Shown here piece by piece: positions 15,376-23,417 of a DNA stretch of 39,011 nt (position 1 is the first letter of the stretch; every line of letters starts with the position of its first letter). Position numbers and translations under genes: made by a program. Under the pieces are notes generated by a model. The model made no database searches. It saw only the letters and a list, made by a program, of their open reading frames with translations, and was not told the DNA's origin. This DNA comes from Nitrospinota bacterium. Lineage in GTDB: Bacteria; Nitrospinota; Nitrospinia; JACRGO01. The DNA is taken from contig JACRGO010000046.1 in the NCBI GenBank assembly GCA_016212295.1, forward strand, positions 1-39,011. Direction: 5' to 3'.

Positions 15376-17808
15376 ATGCCCACGAACAAGACAGCTATAC
15401 GAAATGAAGCTCTTTATTCGCCATGCGGGGTTGGGAGCAGGAGGGCAGCGCCTTGCTTAACTGGCAGGGCATCCTTTGTCTTTCTCCTCTTTTTTCTTTG
15501 GACTTTCGCCCTGGTCTGGCTCCTGCCTGGAGGGGCATGGGCCGCGGCCAATGACGCCTCCTTCACGCTGAAGAAAATTAAAACAGGCGTAAAGAGTATA
15601 AGCGCCCCAAGGCTGTCCGGGGACGGAAAGAAAATTTTTTTCCAGAGCGGCGACTCTGTCTACCAGATGAATTCGGACGGGTCCGGCTCTCCACTTAAGG
15701 CCGCGGATGGTTCATTTAATGATATCAGCCATGACGCTTCAAAGGCATTATTAACTAAGCTGACTTATGAATATGATGCCGCCCTGAATAGCATACCGAG
15801 GCGCATGCTGTACATCCTCGATACCGCCGCTGGTTCCATCACCGGCGCGACCCCATGCGTATCCTCCGGCGTGGACACAGTATCCTATTATGACAAACAG
15901 TGCATCTCCCCCCTTGGGGCCGCGCTGAGCGGCGACGGCAATCACGTGTTTTTCACAAGCGACAACGCATGGGACTGCGTTTACACGACTGGCTGGAGCT
16001 GCTCTAAAGGAAGCGGGGTAGAGCGGCTGTGGCGAGTCCCCGCGGACGACCCTTCCAATCCAGGCAAGGTCGAGCTGGTTTTTGATCCGGAAGCGGAATG
16101 GAGCGAGCGCACGTATAATGGAAATTTCTCCTCCCTGCTCGCTGACCATTCAGGGGGCGTTGCCTTTGCATATAGCGCGTATAAGGCAAACGCCGACGGT
16201 ACTTCCGGCCCGGCGGTGGGCGGCATTTATATCAGCCGGAACGGCAATGTGCAAAAAGTTTATGATTATGACGGGACGGTCTCGCCTGACACTTCCCTGA
16301 AGCTGTTCAGTCCGGACGGGAAATGGCTCGTATGGGAAAGAGCGAATACAGTCTATCTCTTCAACACGGCAAAAAAGAACGAGGCCAAGGTTGTCAGCAG
16401 GGTGTTTGACGCCAATCAGGATAGCGCCCAGGTTTACGGCATAAGCGAGGACGGCCAATGGCTTTTGTTTTACCATTTTTTCAACAAAAAGAAAAACATA
16501 ACTCCTAAATACTCCATGGTGAGCAGGGACAAGACAAGGATTATTCCGTTGATTACGTATGAAGATGAATTTGGAAGCGGACGTTATATAGAATTTGCGC
16601 ATGGGGCCGGCAACCCGGTCTCATATGACGGCGGCGTCGCGCTTTTTTACGATCCCAACGGCTCTGGCGGAGATATTTACGTCGCCAGGAAAAAAGAAAA
16701 CCAATGCGCGGCCCTGGGCGCGGCAAAAAAAAGGCGGTACGTGGCGTCATTGCCCGCTAACCTCCCCAAGGAAACCAGAGCCATCATGGAGGACGCGTGC
16801 AGGACCGACTATGAAAAGAAGGTGGACATCGCGACCCTGGTGGAAGGCTGGCTCAAGGAAAGCATAATCGACGCCGGGGACCTGACGAACTATATCATCC
16901 CCTCCCTGGAGGCGGCCAAGGAGTTGGAAAGGGGATATGAAATTCTTGATGAGGATTTGGCGGGCGGTGGAATCGAAAATACCCCTTTTTTCAGGACCCT
17001 GGCCGCGGAGCTTATGGACAGCAAACTGGCCTCTGACTTCATAGGCAGGCTCAGAAAGTATTGCAAAAAAGGGGACGATAAATGCGGGAAGTCAGTTTTG
17101 AAAAAGGTCCTCTTCCTGTGCGGAGAATCCATCCTCTCTCCGAGAAGCCCGGAGGATTTCCTTGAGCAGACCCTGAAACCAATTGACCAAGCGGTGGACA
17201 GGGGGACCAGTCCCCTCACCGCCAATACGGAAATGGCGCAAAAGATACGAAACGACGTCTTTAGCGGCGACAAGTTCGCGTTCGGCATCATAACCCATAT
17301 AGTGGAAGGGTTGATTGACATGATCCCCGTGGGGCAGGTGCTGTCGATCATTAAAAAAGGGTTCCAACTCTTCTTGAACGCCGTTGACGCCTACAAGGAC
17401 ATGACCCCCAAGGACAGACAACTGAGGTCCTACTCCTATACGAGCGCTATCGATGGGAAGGACTATACCGCGGTGGCGGCCATCTCAAGGGTCCCAAGGC
17501 TCGCCAGGGTCCATATCCAGGTCGTAAGGGGCCAGGGGTCAGGCAAAAATTTTGACCCGGATGAAAAGGTCTCCTATTTCGGCGACCTCCCTATCTCGCT
17601 CAATTTCGGCAGTTCCACGGTGCAGGACTTAGTGAAATTCGATTACGTCAGCATACATACCATGGATGGAATCATGGCAAAGGCCCAGACTTATTTCCAG
17701 TCATTGGAAAAAAAGGGATACACGGCGGCGCGGAAGATCGAGTGGGAGGATTATGACTCAACGGACCTTAATGCGCTGACCCCGGTGACCGCCGGCAAGG
17801 GGAAATGA
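15376..17808 (+). CDS. Large exported protein: propeller-like N-terminal half, unassigned helical C-terminal half
   Basis: The product (810 residues) has a long basic N-region, a hydrophobic export segment (FVFLLFFLWTFALVWLLPGGAWA), then repeated TolB/PD40-like beta-propeller strands: APRLSGDGKKIFFQS, GAALSGDGNHVFFTSD, LKLFSPDGKWLVWER, YGISEDGQWLLFYH, PVSYDGGVALFYD. From about 450 the chain becomes helical with several cysteines (Cys-rich KKGDDKCGKSVLKKVLFLCG). It contains a hydrophobic stretch (GLIDMIPVGQVLSIIKKGFQLFLNAV) that could be a membrane-associated or amphipathic helix. I recognise no enzyme motif. The start is uncertain: ATG 15376 (GGA upstream) or ATG 15343, 10 nt after TATAAT (15327-15332). 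It is divergent from the cohesin/dockerin gene, and both may be surface proteins. Confidence 0.8.
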   Translation: MPTNKTAIRNEALYSPCGVGSRRAAPCLTGRASFVFLLFFLWTFALVWLLPGGAWAAANDASFTLKKIKTGVKSISAPRLSGDGKKIFFQSGDSVYQMNSDGSGSPLKAADGSFNDISHDASKALLTKLTYEYDAALNSIPRRMLYILDTAAGSITGATPCVSSGVDTVSYYDKQCISPLGAALSGDGNHVFFTSDNAWDCVYTTGWSCSKGSGVERLWRVPADDPSNPGKVELVFDPEAEWSERTYNGNFSSLLADHSGGVAFAYSAYKANADGTSGPAVGGIYISRNGNVQKVYDYDGTVSPDTSLKLFSPDGKWLVWERANTVYLFNTAKKNEAKVVSRVFDANQDSAQVYGISEDGQWLLFYHFFNKKKNITPKYSMVSRDKTRIIPLITYEDEFGSGRYIEFAHGAGNPVSYDGGVALFYDPNGSGGDIYVARKKENQCAALGAAKKRRYVASLPANLPKETRAIMEDACRTDYEKKVDIATLVEGWLKESIIDAGDLTNYIIPSLEAAKELERGYEILDEDLAGGGIENTPFFRTLAAELMDSKLASDFIGRLRKYCKKGDDKCGKSVLKKVLFLCGESILSPRSPEDFLEQTLKPIDQAVDRGTSPLTANTEMAQKIRNDVFSGDKFAFGIITHIVEGLIDMIPVGQVLSIIKKGFQLFLNAVDAYKDMTPKDRQLRSYSYTSAIDGKDYTAVAAISRVPRLARVHIQVVRGQGSGKNFDPDEKVSYFGDLPISLNFGSSTVQDLVKFDYVSIHTMDGIMAKAQTYFQSLEKKGYTAARKIEWEDYDSTDLNALTPVTAGKGK

Positions 17809-17827
17809 ATTGGTAAGCTTCCCTGCC

Positions 17828-17880
17828 TCTCGTTCCCAGGCTCCTGCCTGGAATGCCGGATCACGAGGCTCCGCCTCGTG
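17828..17880. repeat. Double-hairpin repeat (CCAGGCTCCTGCCTGG / CACGAGGCTCCGCCTCGTG)
   Basis: Two adjacent perfect palindromes with GGCTCC(T/G)GCC centres fill the spacer between the propeller-protein gene and the TIM-barrel gene. No T-run follows. The arrangement is REP-like. Confidence 0.75.
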
Positions 17881-17885
17881 CCATA

Positions 17886-18695
17886 ATGAAGGGAAAGGAA
17901 AATCCGCGGCTTTTCAAGGAATTTGGAGTTGACCTTCGCGCTATGGACTTAGGCTTTAGAATATCGGACAATTCCTACTTTAACGAATTTGATTTGAAGT
18001 TCGTCCAGATTTCCGTGTGGCATAAAGGTCCGGCGGACGTGGAAAGGGTCCGCAGTCTCTCGGATGAGGTAAAAAAAAGCGGGAAGAGGTTCGTGATCCA
18101 TCCCTTCAGCCTGTGCCTCTCGGAAACCAGAAAGGAGGAGAGGAAGTATTACCTGGATATGCTGGAGCGGTACGCGAGGATAGCGGACCTGGGATTGATC
18201 CTGCATGACGAAACGGTCCCGGGCGTGGGCCGGCTGGGCGGGATTTGGGAAGAGGCGTACACTGAGGCCCTTTCGCGTATCAAAAAAATTTGTCCGGTCT
18301 CCATCGAAAACGGAACGGATTGCCGGAACGTGGTCCGGTTCTGGAAGACCTTCGCTGGTTCCATTGTCTTCGATATCGGGCACTTCGAGGTGGCCGGCAT
18401 GGATTGCACTGGGGTGATGGACGAAATGGGGCCGGGCCTCTTGGGCAAGCTCGACTATATCCACCTGCACCGCAAAGGGGACTTAAGGGAAGGCATGGGA
18501 ATCCGGGACCACTGGCCCCTGGAGGAGGGATGCCCTGAACTCGCGGTTTTAAAAAGGCTCCTGGAGCTGAGGCCTGGGGCGAAGGTGATTCTGGAAGTGG
18601 ACGGAAAAGCTGACTTGGCTCAAAGCCTGAAGGTTTTGAAGGGAGCGGCCTTTAGCCGCAACCAAAGGAAAAACAAAATCCCAAATGGCAAATAG
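17886..18695 (+). CDS. Xylose-isomerase-like TIM-barrel protein
   Basis: A 269-residue protein of the AP-endonuclease-2/sugar-phosphate-isomerase fold. Barrel-type strands are DLKFVQISVW, KRFVIHPFSLCLSE, ADLGLILHDETVPGVG, CPVSIENGTDC, SIVFDIGHFEVAG (metal-site D and H), KLDYIHLHRKGD (H) and AKVILEVDGKADL (terminal E). The putative metal ligands E, D, H, H and E are thus in place, but the substrate cannot be named. The last 13 or so residues (RNQRKNKIPNGK) and the TAG come from a dispersed repeat and resemble the tail of TrpD in this window. Start: ATG 17886 has no good ribosome-binding site. An upstream ATG at 17853 lies in repeat DNA and ATG 17943 is an alternative. Confidence 0.8.
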   Translation: MKGKENPRLFKEFGVDLRAMDLGFRISDNSYFNEFDLKFVQISVWHKGPADVERVRSLSDEVKKSGKRFVIHPFSLCLSETRKEERKYYLDMLERYARIADLGLILHDETVPGVGRLGGIWEEAYTEALSRIKKICPVSIENGTDCRNVVRFWKTFAGSIVFDIGHFEVAGMDCTGVMDEMGPGLLGKLDYIHLHRKGDLREGMGIRDHWPLEEGCPELAVLKRLLELRPGAKVILEVDGKADLAQSLKVLKGAAFSRNQRKNKIPNGK

Positions 18696-18815
18696 TAAAT
18701 TACAAATAAATTACAAATTACAATTGCTGAATGTCCAAAACAACTACATTTCCTTGTTTGTCATTTGTAATTTTTGTTATATTATTACGTTCAGAAATTT
18801 GCGTTGTCCGCGCTA
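18655..18815. repeat. Composite repeat: 'caaaatcccaaa' module plus B, from TIM-barrel 3' end to ferritin
   Basis: CCGCAACCAAAGG and AACAAAATCCCAAATGGC begin inside the TIM-barrel gene. The hairpin continues through GAATGTCCAAAACAA to TTTGTAATTTTTG, and module B (ATTATTACGTTCAGAAATTT) runs to about 18815. Copies of the first part are at 9320-9440 and 29534-29630. Confidence 0.85.
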
Positions 18816-18841
18816 TGTATTTTTTGTACATGGAGAAAAAA

Positions 18842-19354
18842 ATGATCAGCAAAAAAATGGCCTCGGCCTTGAATGCGCATCTTAATTTTGAATTCTACTC
18901 ATCTTATATATACGTTTCAATGGCCTCTCACGCCCATCATATAGGACTTAAAGGATTCGCCAACTGGTTTAACGTTCAGGTGCAGGAAGAACTGGTCCAT
19001 GTCCAAAGGATTTATAACTATATTTTGAACCAAGGCGAAAAGGTCGTTCTCGATGCAATTGAAAAGCCGCGAAATAAGTTCGACTCCCCGCTTGCCCTGT
19101 TTGAAATCACGCTGGAGCACGAGAGACAGGTCACGGCCAGAATCAACAAACTGGCCGGCCTTGCCCGAAAGGAAAACGACCACGCAACCTCGACAATGCT
19201 TCAATGGTTTGTAACCGAACAAGTTGAGGAAGAGTCGGCGGCCGTCGACATAATTCAGCAATTGAAGCTTGTGGGAAACAGCGGCAACGGCTTGTTCCTG
19301 ATTGATAAGGAACTGGGCGCCAGGACCTTTGTCCCGCCAACTCCGCCAAATTAA
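18842..19354 (+). CDS. Bacterial non-haem ferritin
   Basis: Ferritin stores iron as a ferric mineral inside a 24-subunit cage and detoxifies ferrous iron. The 170-residue protein begins MISKKMASALNAHLNFEFYSSYIYVSMASHA, typical of FtnA-like ferritins. Ferroxidase ligands are visible: the glutamate in NFEFY, the E/H pair in QEELVHVQRI, the glutamate in LEHERQVTARIN, and the EQVEEE block. I chose ATG 18842 because GGAG lies 7 nt upstream; ATG 18830 and the long upstream frame run into repeat DNA. It converges on the HD-GYP gene with only 3 nt between stops and no terminator, so the two transcripts must overlap. Confidence 0.93.
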   Translation: MISKKMASALNAHLNFEFYSSYIYVSMASHAHHIGLKGFANWFNVQVQEELVHVQRIYNYILNQGEKVVLDAIEKPRNKFDSPLALFEITLEHERQVTARINKLAGLARKENDHATSTMLQWFVTEQVEEESAAVDIIQQLKLVGNSGNGLFLIDKELGARTFVPPTPPN

Positions 19355-19357
19355 TTA

Positions 19358-20836
19358 TCAGTGCGCCTGTTTTCCAAGCATGAAGACGAAATTCTTTACG
19401 ATGTTCTTGTCGAATTCTTCCGCGTTCTTGGCCAGAAAGGCCGCGGCGTCAAAGGGCTTGAACGCCTTCTTGTAGGCCCGCTCCGTTGTGAGAGCGTCAT
19501 ACACGTCCAAAATCGAGCATATCCTTCCAAAGAGATGAATCTTGTCTCCCCCGATCCTGTTGGGGTAGCCGGTCCCGTTTAATTTCTCGTGGTGCTGCGT
19601 TACCGCGAACATGGCCCTTGGGGAAAGGTCTTCCTGCGCCCTCAGGATTTCCAACCCTAAATTCACATGCTTTTTCATGTGCGCGAATTCCTCGTCCGTG
19701 AGTTTTCCCGGTTTGTTGATAAGACTCTTCGGAACCTGGCTTTTGCCGAGGTCATGCATCAAGGCGCCCATTGCAATACAGGAAAGGTCCGTTTTTTTCA
19801 TACCCAGAGCAGCGCCCAAACCAACGGAAAGGGTCGAAACATTGATCGAATGCACGTATGTGTAATAGTCGTGGGTGTTGATTTTCATGAGGCCGTAAAA
19901 AGAAGAGGGGTTTTCCAGAACGTTATCAATCATTTCAGAGACCACGCCCTTGGCCTCCTTCACCGCTTTGCCGCTCCGAGGATTATCCATCAACTCCTTC
20001 ATGACCAGTTTCGAGTTCTCCTTGAACACCGCTGAGCGGATTTTAACCGCCTGGTCCGGATTTCCAGGGCCTTTTCCCGACGCCAGTCCCTTGAGGAAAT
20101 TTTTATAGGCGTCCGCGTCACCGGAGTGGATCAGAAAATTTTTCCTGGATCGGCCGTTTTCCCGCGCGCAAAAGATTTCATTTTCTGGCACAATGCCCCC
20201 AGCCCCCAAAACGGGCCTGACTTCCATTTCCATTTCCAGGTAAATGCTGAATGAGACCTTGATGCCTGGGAAAAAAACGGAGGATTCAACAGGTATGTAA
20301 TTATTCAAAAATTGGTTATACCGCGCGACTTTTTCAGGGGACTCAAAGCCGGGAACAAGGCCCTGCGCGGAAAGGGCCTTTTCTTTTTCAAAGCTTTTCT
20401 CATATTTTTCCAACAGTTCCCTGTCGCTTGCCGGAATGTAAACGCCGGTTTGCGACTCCAACTCCCTCAGCACGAAATCATGCAGAGGGAGGCCCTTTTG
20501 CAGGTACATTGAGTAAGCGCCTTCCCTTTTCACAAAAATATTGAAAGGCAGAGTGGTGTTGGCAACAAGACGGCCGGTGGAAACGGCCATGTACTCAATA
20601 GCGGCGCTCTCCTCTATTTTTTCCTCAGGCTTTGGCCCGGAAGAGTCGTCGGCGTCTATCCCCTTATCCGTGTCAATGTATACCTCCTGTATGCCGGAAT
20701 CCTTTATTTTCTTGATTTGATGATCGTAGGAAATTGTAAATTGATTGCGGAGAAAAGGGGTTGAAAACCAGCTCTGGTCTATTTTTTCCAGAAACATTCC
20801 GACGCTCAGGCTTTTGACCGGTATTTTTTTTACCAT
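19358..20836 (-). CDS. HD-GYP cyclic-di-GMP phosphodiesterase with DUF3391 domain
   Basis: The 492-residue cytoplasmic protein starts with a DUF3391 domain (KKIPVKSLSVGMFLEKIDQSWFSTPF...VYIDTDKG, about 1-75). A central region without clear assignment and a C-terminal HD-GYP domain follow (from about 290). The HD-GYP core is intact: MHDLGK, QVPKSLINKPGKLTDEEF, HHEKLNGTGYP, then DVYDALTTERAYK. The family hydrolyses c-di-GMP to pGpG or GMP. The enzyme is encoded 20 nt downstream of an MshEN-like protein, so both probably share one transcript; this may be a receptor/phosphodiesterase pair. No membrane span or separate sensor domain is visible. Confidence 0.93.
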   Translation of the reverse strand: MVKKIPVKSLSVGMFLEKIDQSWFSTPFLRNQFTISYDHQIKKIKDSGIQEVYIDTDKGIDADDSSGPKPEEKIEESAAIEYMAVSTGRLVANTTLPFNIFVKREGAYSMYLQKGLPLHDFVLRELESQTGVYIPASDRELLEKYEKSFEKEKALSAQGLVPGFESPEKVARYNQFLNNYIPVESSVFFPGIKVSFSIYLEMEMEVRPVLGAGGIVPENEIFCARENGRSRKNFLIHSGDADAYKNFLKGLASGKGPGNPDQAVKIRSAVFKENSKLVMKELMDNPRSGKAVKEAKGVVSEMIDNVLENPSSFYGLMKINTHDYYTYVHSINVSTLSVGLGAALGMKKTDLSCIAMGALMHDLGKSQVPKSLINKPGKLTDEEFAHMKKHVNLGLEILRAQEDLSPRAMFAVTQHHEKLNGTGYPNRIGGDKIHLFGRICSILDVYDALTTERAYKKAFKPFDAAAFLAKNAEEFDKNIVKNFVFMLGKQAH

Positions 20837-20856
20837 TGTTTTCCTGCATTCCTTAG

Positions 20857-21270
20857 CTAAAAAATCCTTATGCTCATGACAGGCAATTTGTCCGGGGAGA
20901 TTAATCGCTCGTACTCGGACAATGCCCGCTCAGCAGTCTCATATTCCATTTTTCTTAACTTCAATAGCGCTTCCCCAAGGTACAGCCTTAATATTTTCTG
21001 GCGCTCCAGGATGTCGCTCAGATTGCCTTGGTCCAGATAACCGCGTTGAAGGCCGATTTCTCCAAAGCGGAAATGAAGGGGATAGAAGCCCAACTGGGTA
21101 TCGAGAATCTCCAGGACCTGAACTTGGCTCAGATTGCCGTTCAGCATCGCGATTTTTCCCACCGGCGTCTTGCTTTTAGCCTGAAAATCCAGGGCGTCCA
21201 TTAGGTCCTTTTCAGTGATCAACTTTTTTTCAAGCAAAAAAGCGCCGAAGGGGAGAGGTTTTTTCATCAT
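20857..21270 (-). CDS. Small MshEN-like (GspE N-terminal-type) protein
   Basis: The 137-residue protein resembles the N-terminal domain of type II secretion/pilus ATPases (T2SSE_N / MshEN), a domain known to bind c-di-GMP. Two tandem repeats are recognisable: FGAFLLEKKLITEKDLMDALDFQ and LGEALL..., with FGEIGLQRGYLDQGNLSDILERQ between them. No ATPase part follows, so this is a stand-alone domain. It is encoded 20 nt upstream of the HD-GYP gene. Start: ATG 21270 has AAGGAGG 8 nt upstream, a strong site; the longer upstream frame is repeat DNA. Direct c-di-GMP binding is an inference from the fold and the neighbour. Confidence 0.75.
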   Translation of the reverse strand: MMKKPLPFGAFLLEKKLITEKDLMDALDFQAKSKTPVGKIAMLNGNLSQVQVLEILDTQLGFYPLHFRFGEIGLQRGYLDQGNLSDILERQKILRLYLGEALLKLRKMEYETAERALSEYERLISPDKLPVMSIRIF

Positions 21271-21391
21271 TTTCTTGTCCTCCTTATTGCTTATTCCATG
21301 TGGAATTTTCCCGGCCAGTTCCTTCCTGTTTGCTGTGCCGGTCTTTAACTGCTGTTTCGTCAATTTATTTTTCAACTGAAAATCCTTTTCA

Positions 21392-21526
21392 TAACCACAA
21401 AGCGCGCAAAGCAGGCGCAAAGACCACAAAGTTTTTAAAAACATTTTTAACCACAGATTTCACCGATTGCATAGATTTTATAAAAAATAATTTAATCTTG
21501 CGCCATCTGCGTAATCCGTGGTTAAT
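21392..21526. repeat. Repeat spacer: CACAAAG units and TTAACCACAGATT hairpin
   Basis: ACCACAAAGCGCGCAAAG-type units (21392-21432) precede an inverted repeat in which TTAACCACAGATT (21447-21459) pairs with the AATCCGTGGTTAA end (about 21513-21525). It resembles the GCGGAT/ATCCGTG hairpin at 38414-38516. Confidence 0.6.
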
Positions 21527-21642
21527 TCCTGCTTTTGGTTATTCACGCAAAGGCCCGGTCAATTATCTTGAACAAAAACCAAATAACAAATACGCTGAAT
21601 ATTGACGCGGCGGCAAGGAACCTTATTAATCTTATGTCCTCT

Positions 21643-22074
21643 TTATTCATTGATATTCTCCGGGCGCCGGACAATAAAAACGTCCCGCGATTCAAGGATC
21701 TTTTCTATCCGGCATTCCACTTCCTGTATGGCTGATGCCATATCCTCCCTCCATTTATAAGGGAATTCACCGGAGTGAAGCCTGGAGGATATCCTGGCCA
21801 AAAAACCGTTGAACAAGTAACGCGTTCCAATGCGGGCTTTTTCGCATGGATGGGAATGGATAAGGGCTTCCTTTTCCCTGTTCAGGCCCTCGTACGCGGA
21901 ACAAAATTGCTCAACATCTCCCCTGATGCCCTCACGTAAGGCGCAAAGCTGCCCCTTTAAACATTTCAGGATGTCCTTGAGCATTGGATGTCCCTTGCCC
22001 TTTTCCAGAAAGGGGCAGGTTTTGCATAGGTACATATTCTTTTTTTGTTTTTCCAGCAGCATGAAAATTTGCAT
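21643..22074 (-). CDS. Cysteine-rich hypothetical protein
   Basis: No family is recognised. The predicted 143-residue protein has an N-terminal cysteine cluster (C17 and C20 in CKTCPF, then C38, C44, C58 and C77) in a helical context. This could bind zinc or an Fe-S centre. It is highly charged and has no signal peptide. Its frame continues upstream into repeat module A (22082-22120), which can be read as MIAAMPRYG. I therefore put the start at ATG 22074, although no strong ribosome-binding site is visible; ATG 22035 is also possible. A composite repeat lies directly upstream, so any promoter must be within or beyond it. Confidence 0.55.
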   Translation of the reverse strand: MQIFMLLEKQKKNMYLCKTCPFLEKGKGHPMLKDILKCLKGQLCALREGIRGDVEQFCSAYEGLNREKEALIHSHPCEKARIGTRYLFNGFLARISSRLHSGEFPYKWREDMASAIQEVECRIEKILESRDVFIVRRPENINE

Positions 22075-22081
22075 TTTAAAT

Positions 22082-22299
22082 CCATAGCGCGGCATGGCCG
22101 CAATCAAAATAAATTTCGACTCTTTAAAACGTTTGATGATATTATTACGCTCAGAAATTTACTTTTTCCGCTTGAAACAAAATCAGCGTTGAATGCTTCA
22201 AGAGAAATTTATTTTGGTTGCGTACATGTCGCGCTTCAGGATGCGGTTAAAAAACTTGCGCGGAAAACGTAAATTTCTGAACGTAATAATATAAAAGCC
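22082..22299. repeat. Composite repeat A-B-A'-B', most complete copy
   Basis: All four modules are present: A (22082-22118), B (about 22141-22170), inverted A (about 22202-22236) and inverted B (about 22250-22292). About 130 bp match 3396-3578 closely, including the internal TTGAATGCTTCAAG palindrome, and the right end (AACGTAATAATATAAAAGCC) matches the one that abuts amrB. No open frame is conserved. Confidence 0.9.
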
Positions 22300-22700
22300 T
22301 TGAAAAAATTCCCCCTGGGCTTGAGCGCCGCCCAAGCCCAGGGAGTGACAGGGGTATCGATATGGTGAGGAAAAGGCCCCTATGCCATTAAGTCGAATAA
22401 GTAAATATTGCTTATAAAAGCAGGAAGTGTGCCAGGCAGGGGAATATATTACAACCTATTGTTTTTCAATGAATTATTCATTTTGATGAAAAAAGGGGGA
22501 AAGGCGGGACTATAGCAAAATGAGTTAATCAAAAGGGGAAGAAAGAGAATTTTGCGTTATTTTTCAGCGGCTTAAAACGAGCTATATCAAAATGACCCAA
22601 CTATGTCATTTTGATTCACAGAGGATAAGATAGGTAACTGCTTACAGGTGGCAAGCGCAAGGGAGAAGGGGGCAGGCGCCAGGGAGCGGAGGGGCGTAAG

Positions 22701-22784
22701 AAGCCATAAGGAAACACAAAGAACCAGTAAAAGATATTTTAAATTTCAGATTGTGGATTTTGGATTGGAAGAATATAAAAAAAC
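22701..22784 (+). repeat. 84-bp direct repeat flanking the relBE-like module (left copy)
   Basis: It aligns with 23418-23502 at roughly 90 % identity by eye, from AAGCCA through AAGGAAACACAAAGAA and ATTTTAAATTTCAGATTG to ATATAAAAAAA. The two copies stand in the same orientation and bracket the minus-strand toxin-antitoxin genes. Confidence 0.75.
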
Positions 22785-22844
22785 TACTCTTAAAAATAAT
22801 TAGTGTTCATTAGTGTCCATTCGTGGTTCCTTCTTTTTTAAAAC

Positions 22845-22882
22845 GTCGAAATCTATTTTGGTTGCGGCCATGTCGCGCTATG
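22845..22882 (-). repeat. Solo repeat module A (inverted)
   Basis: ATTTTGGTTGCGGCCATGTCGC, followed by GCTATG, is the inverse of module A as found at 9303-9331. It lies 10 nt after the stop side of the RelE-like toxin gene. Confidence 0.75.
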
Positions 22883-22892
22883 CAGTAAGGCG

Positions 22893-23159
22893 CTAATATT
22901 TTTTCCCAAAATCCTGCCTTGTTAAAACCCTTACTATGTTAATGTCAAGGCCTTTCCATTCAAAAACAATTCTATAGTCCCCTACTCTCAAGCGATAAAT
23001 ATCCTTATAGCCTTTAAGTTTCTTTATATGCTTGCCATCAGTGGCGGGATTTTCCTCAAGTCTCTTACACCCGTCCACTATACGATTAAACTTATCATCT
23101 GACAGGGCATCCATATCACCGCCTGCCCTGTTGGAAAATACAACATTAAACCTTTTCAC
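22893..23159 (-). CDS. RelE/ParE-superfamily toxin
   Basis: The 88-residue product has the RelE fold pattern: RFNVVFSNRAGGDMDAL, an alpha-helical region with CKRLEENP, then the conserved KLKGYKDIYRLRVGDYRIVFEW and a C-terminal strand IVRVLTRQDFGKKY. RelE-type toxins cleave mRNA at the ribosome; ParE relatives poison gyrase. The KL.GYKD.YRLRVGDYRIVFE signature is closer to RelE. The start overlaps the upstream antitoxin gene by 14 nt, as usual in such modules. Confidence 0.88.
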   Translation of the reverse strand: MKRFNVVFSNRAGGDMDALSDDKFNRIVDGCKRLEENPATDGKHIKKLKGYKDIYRLRVGDYRIVFEWKGLDINIVRVLTRQDFGKKY

Positions 23160-23349
23160 CTTTCGCCTTCCTTTGAGCTATAAGACTATCCAGAGATATA
23201 ACATTGCCTTCCTTGATGTCTTTTAGCCCTTCTTCAATTTTTTCCCTTGTGGCAGGGTCTAACGCAAAATAAAGATCTTCAACCTCTTCCTCTATTGCCC
23301 CATGGATTATGGTCTCGAATTCCTCAATAGTTAAATCGGATACTTTCAA
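23146..23349 (-). CDS. Antitoxin partner of the RelE-like toxin (TTG start)
   Basis: A 67-residue acidic protein (MKVSDLTIEEFETIIHGAIEEEVEDLYFALDP...) encoded just upstream of the toxin. The start is a TTG at 23349, with GGAGG 7 nt upstream, a strong ribosome-binding site. An upstream extension of the same frame to 23559 would encode hydrophobic residues from the direct repeat and is rejected. It belongs to no antitoxin family I can name with certainty; its position, size and overlap support the role. A promoter may lie around 23385-23420, where TTGTGT and TAAAAT are 17 bp apart on the minus strand, and the -35 would then fall at the edge of the 84-bp repeat. Confidence 0.8.
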   Translation of the reverse strand: MKVSDLTIEEFETIIHGAIEEEVEDLYFALDPATREKIEEGLKDIKEGNVISLDSLIAQRKAKGEKV

Positions 23350-23417
23350 TTTTAAGTCCTCCAAAAATAATTGCCCTATTCCACTTATTATTTTATATTT
23401 TTTGCCACGAAGACACA

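Larger units (their letters stand above)
22300..22892. other. Gene-free region with two perfect hairpins
   Basis: No gene is supported. It holds a perfect 11-bp GC-rich hairpin (CCCTGGGCTTG 22313-22323 with CAAGCCCAGGG 22333-22343) and a perfect 11-bp hairpin ATCAAAATGAC (22586-22596) / GTCATTTTGAT (22605-22615). It also has a direct-repeat copy (22701-22784), a TTAGTGTTCATTAGTGTCCA unit (22799-22818) and repeat module A' (22845-22882). None of the hairpins is followed by a T-run. Confidence 0.55.

Noticed and set aside
22313-22343. GC-rich hairpin considered as a terminator or SECIS-like element
   Set aside because: There is no T-run after it and no in-frame TGA gene near it.
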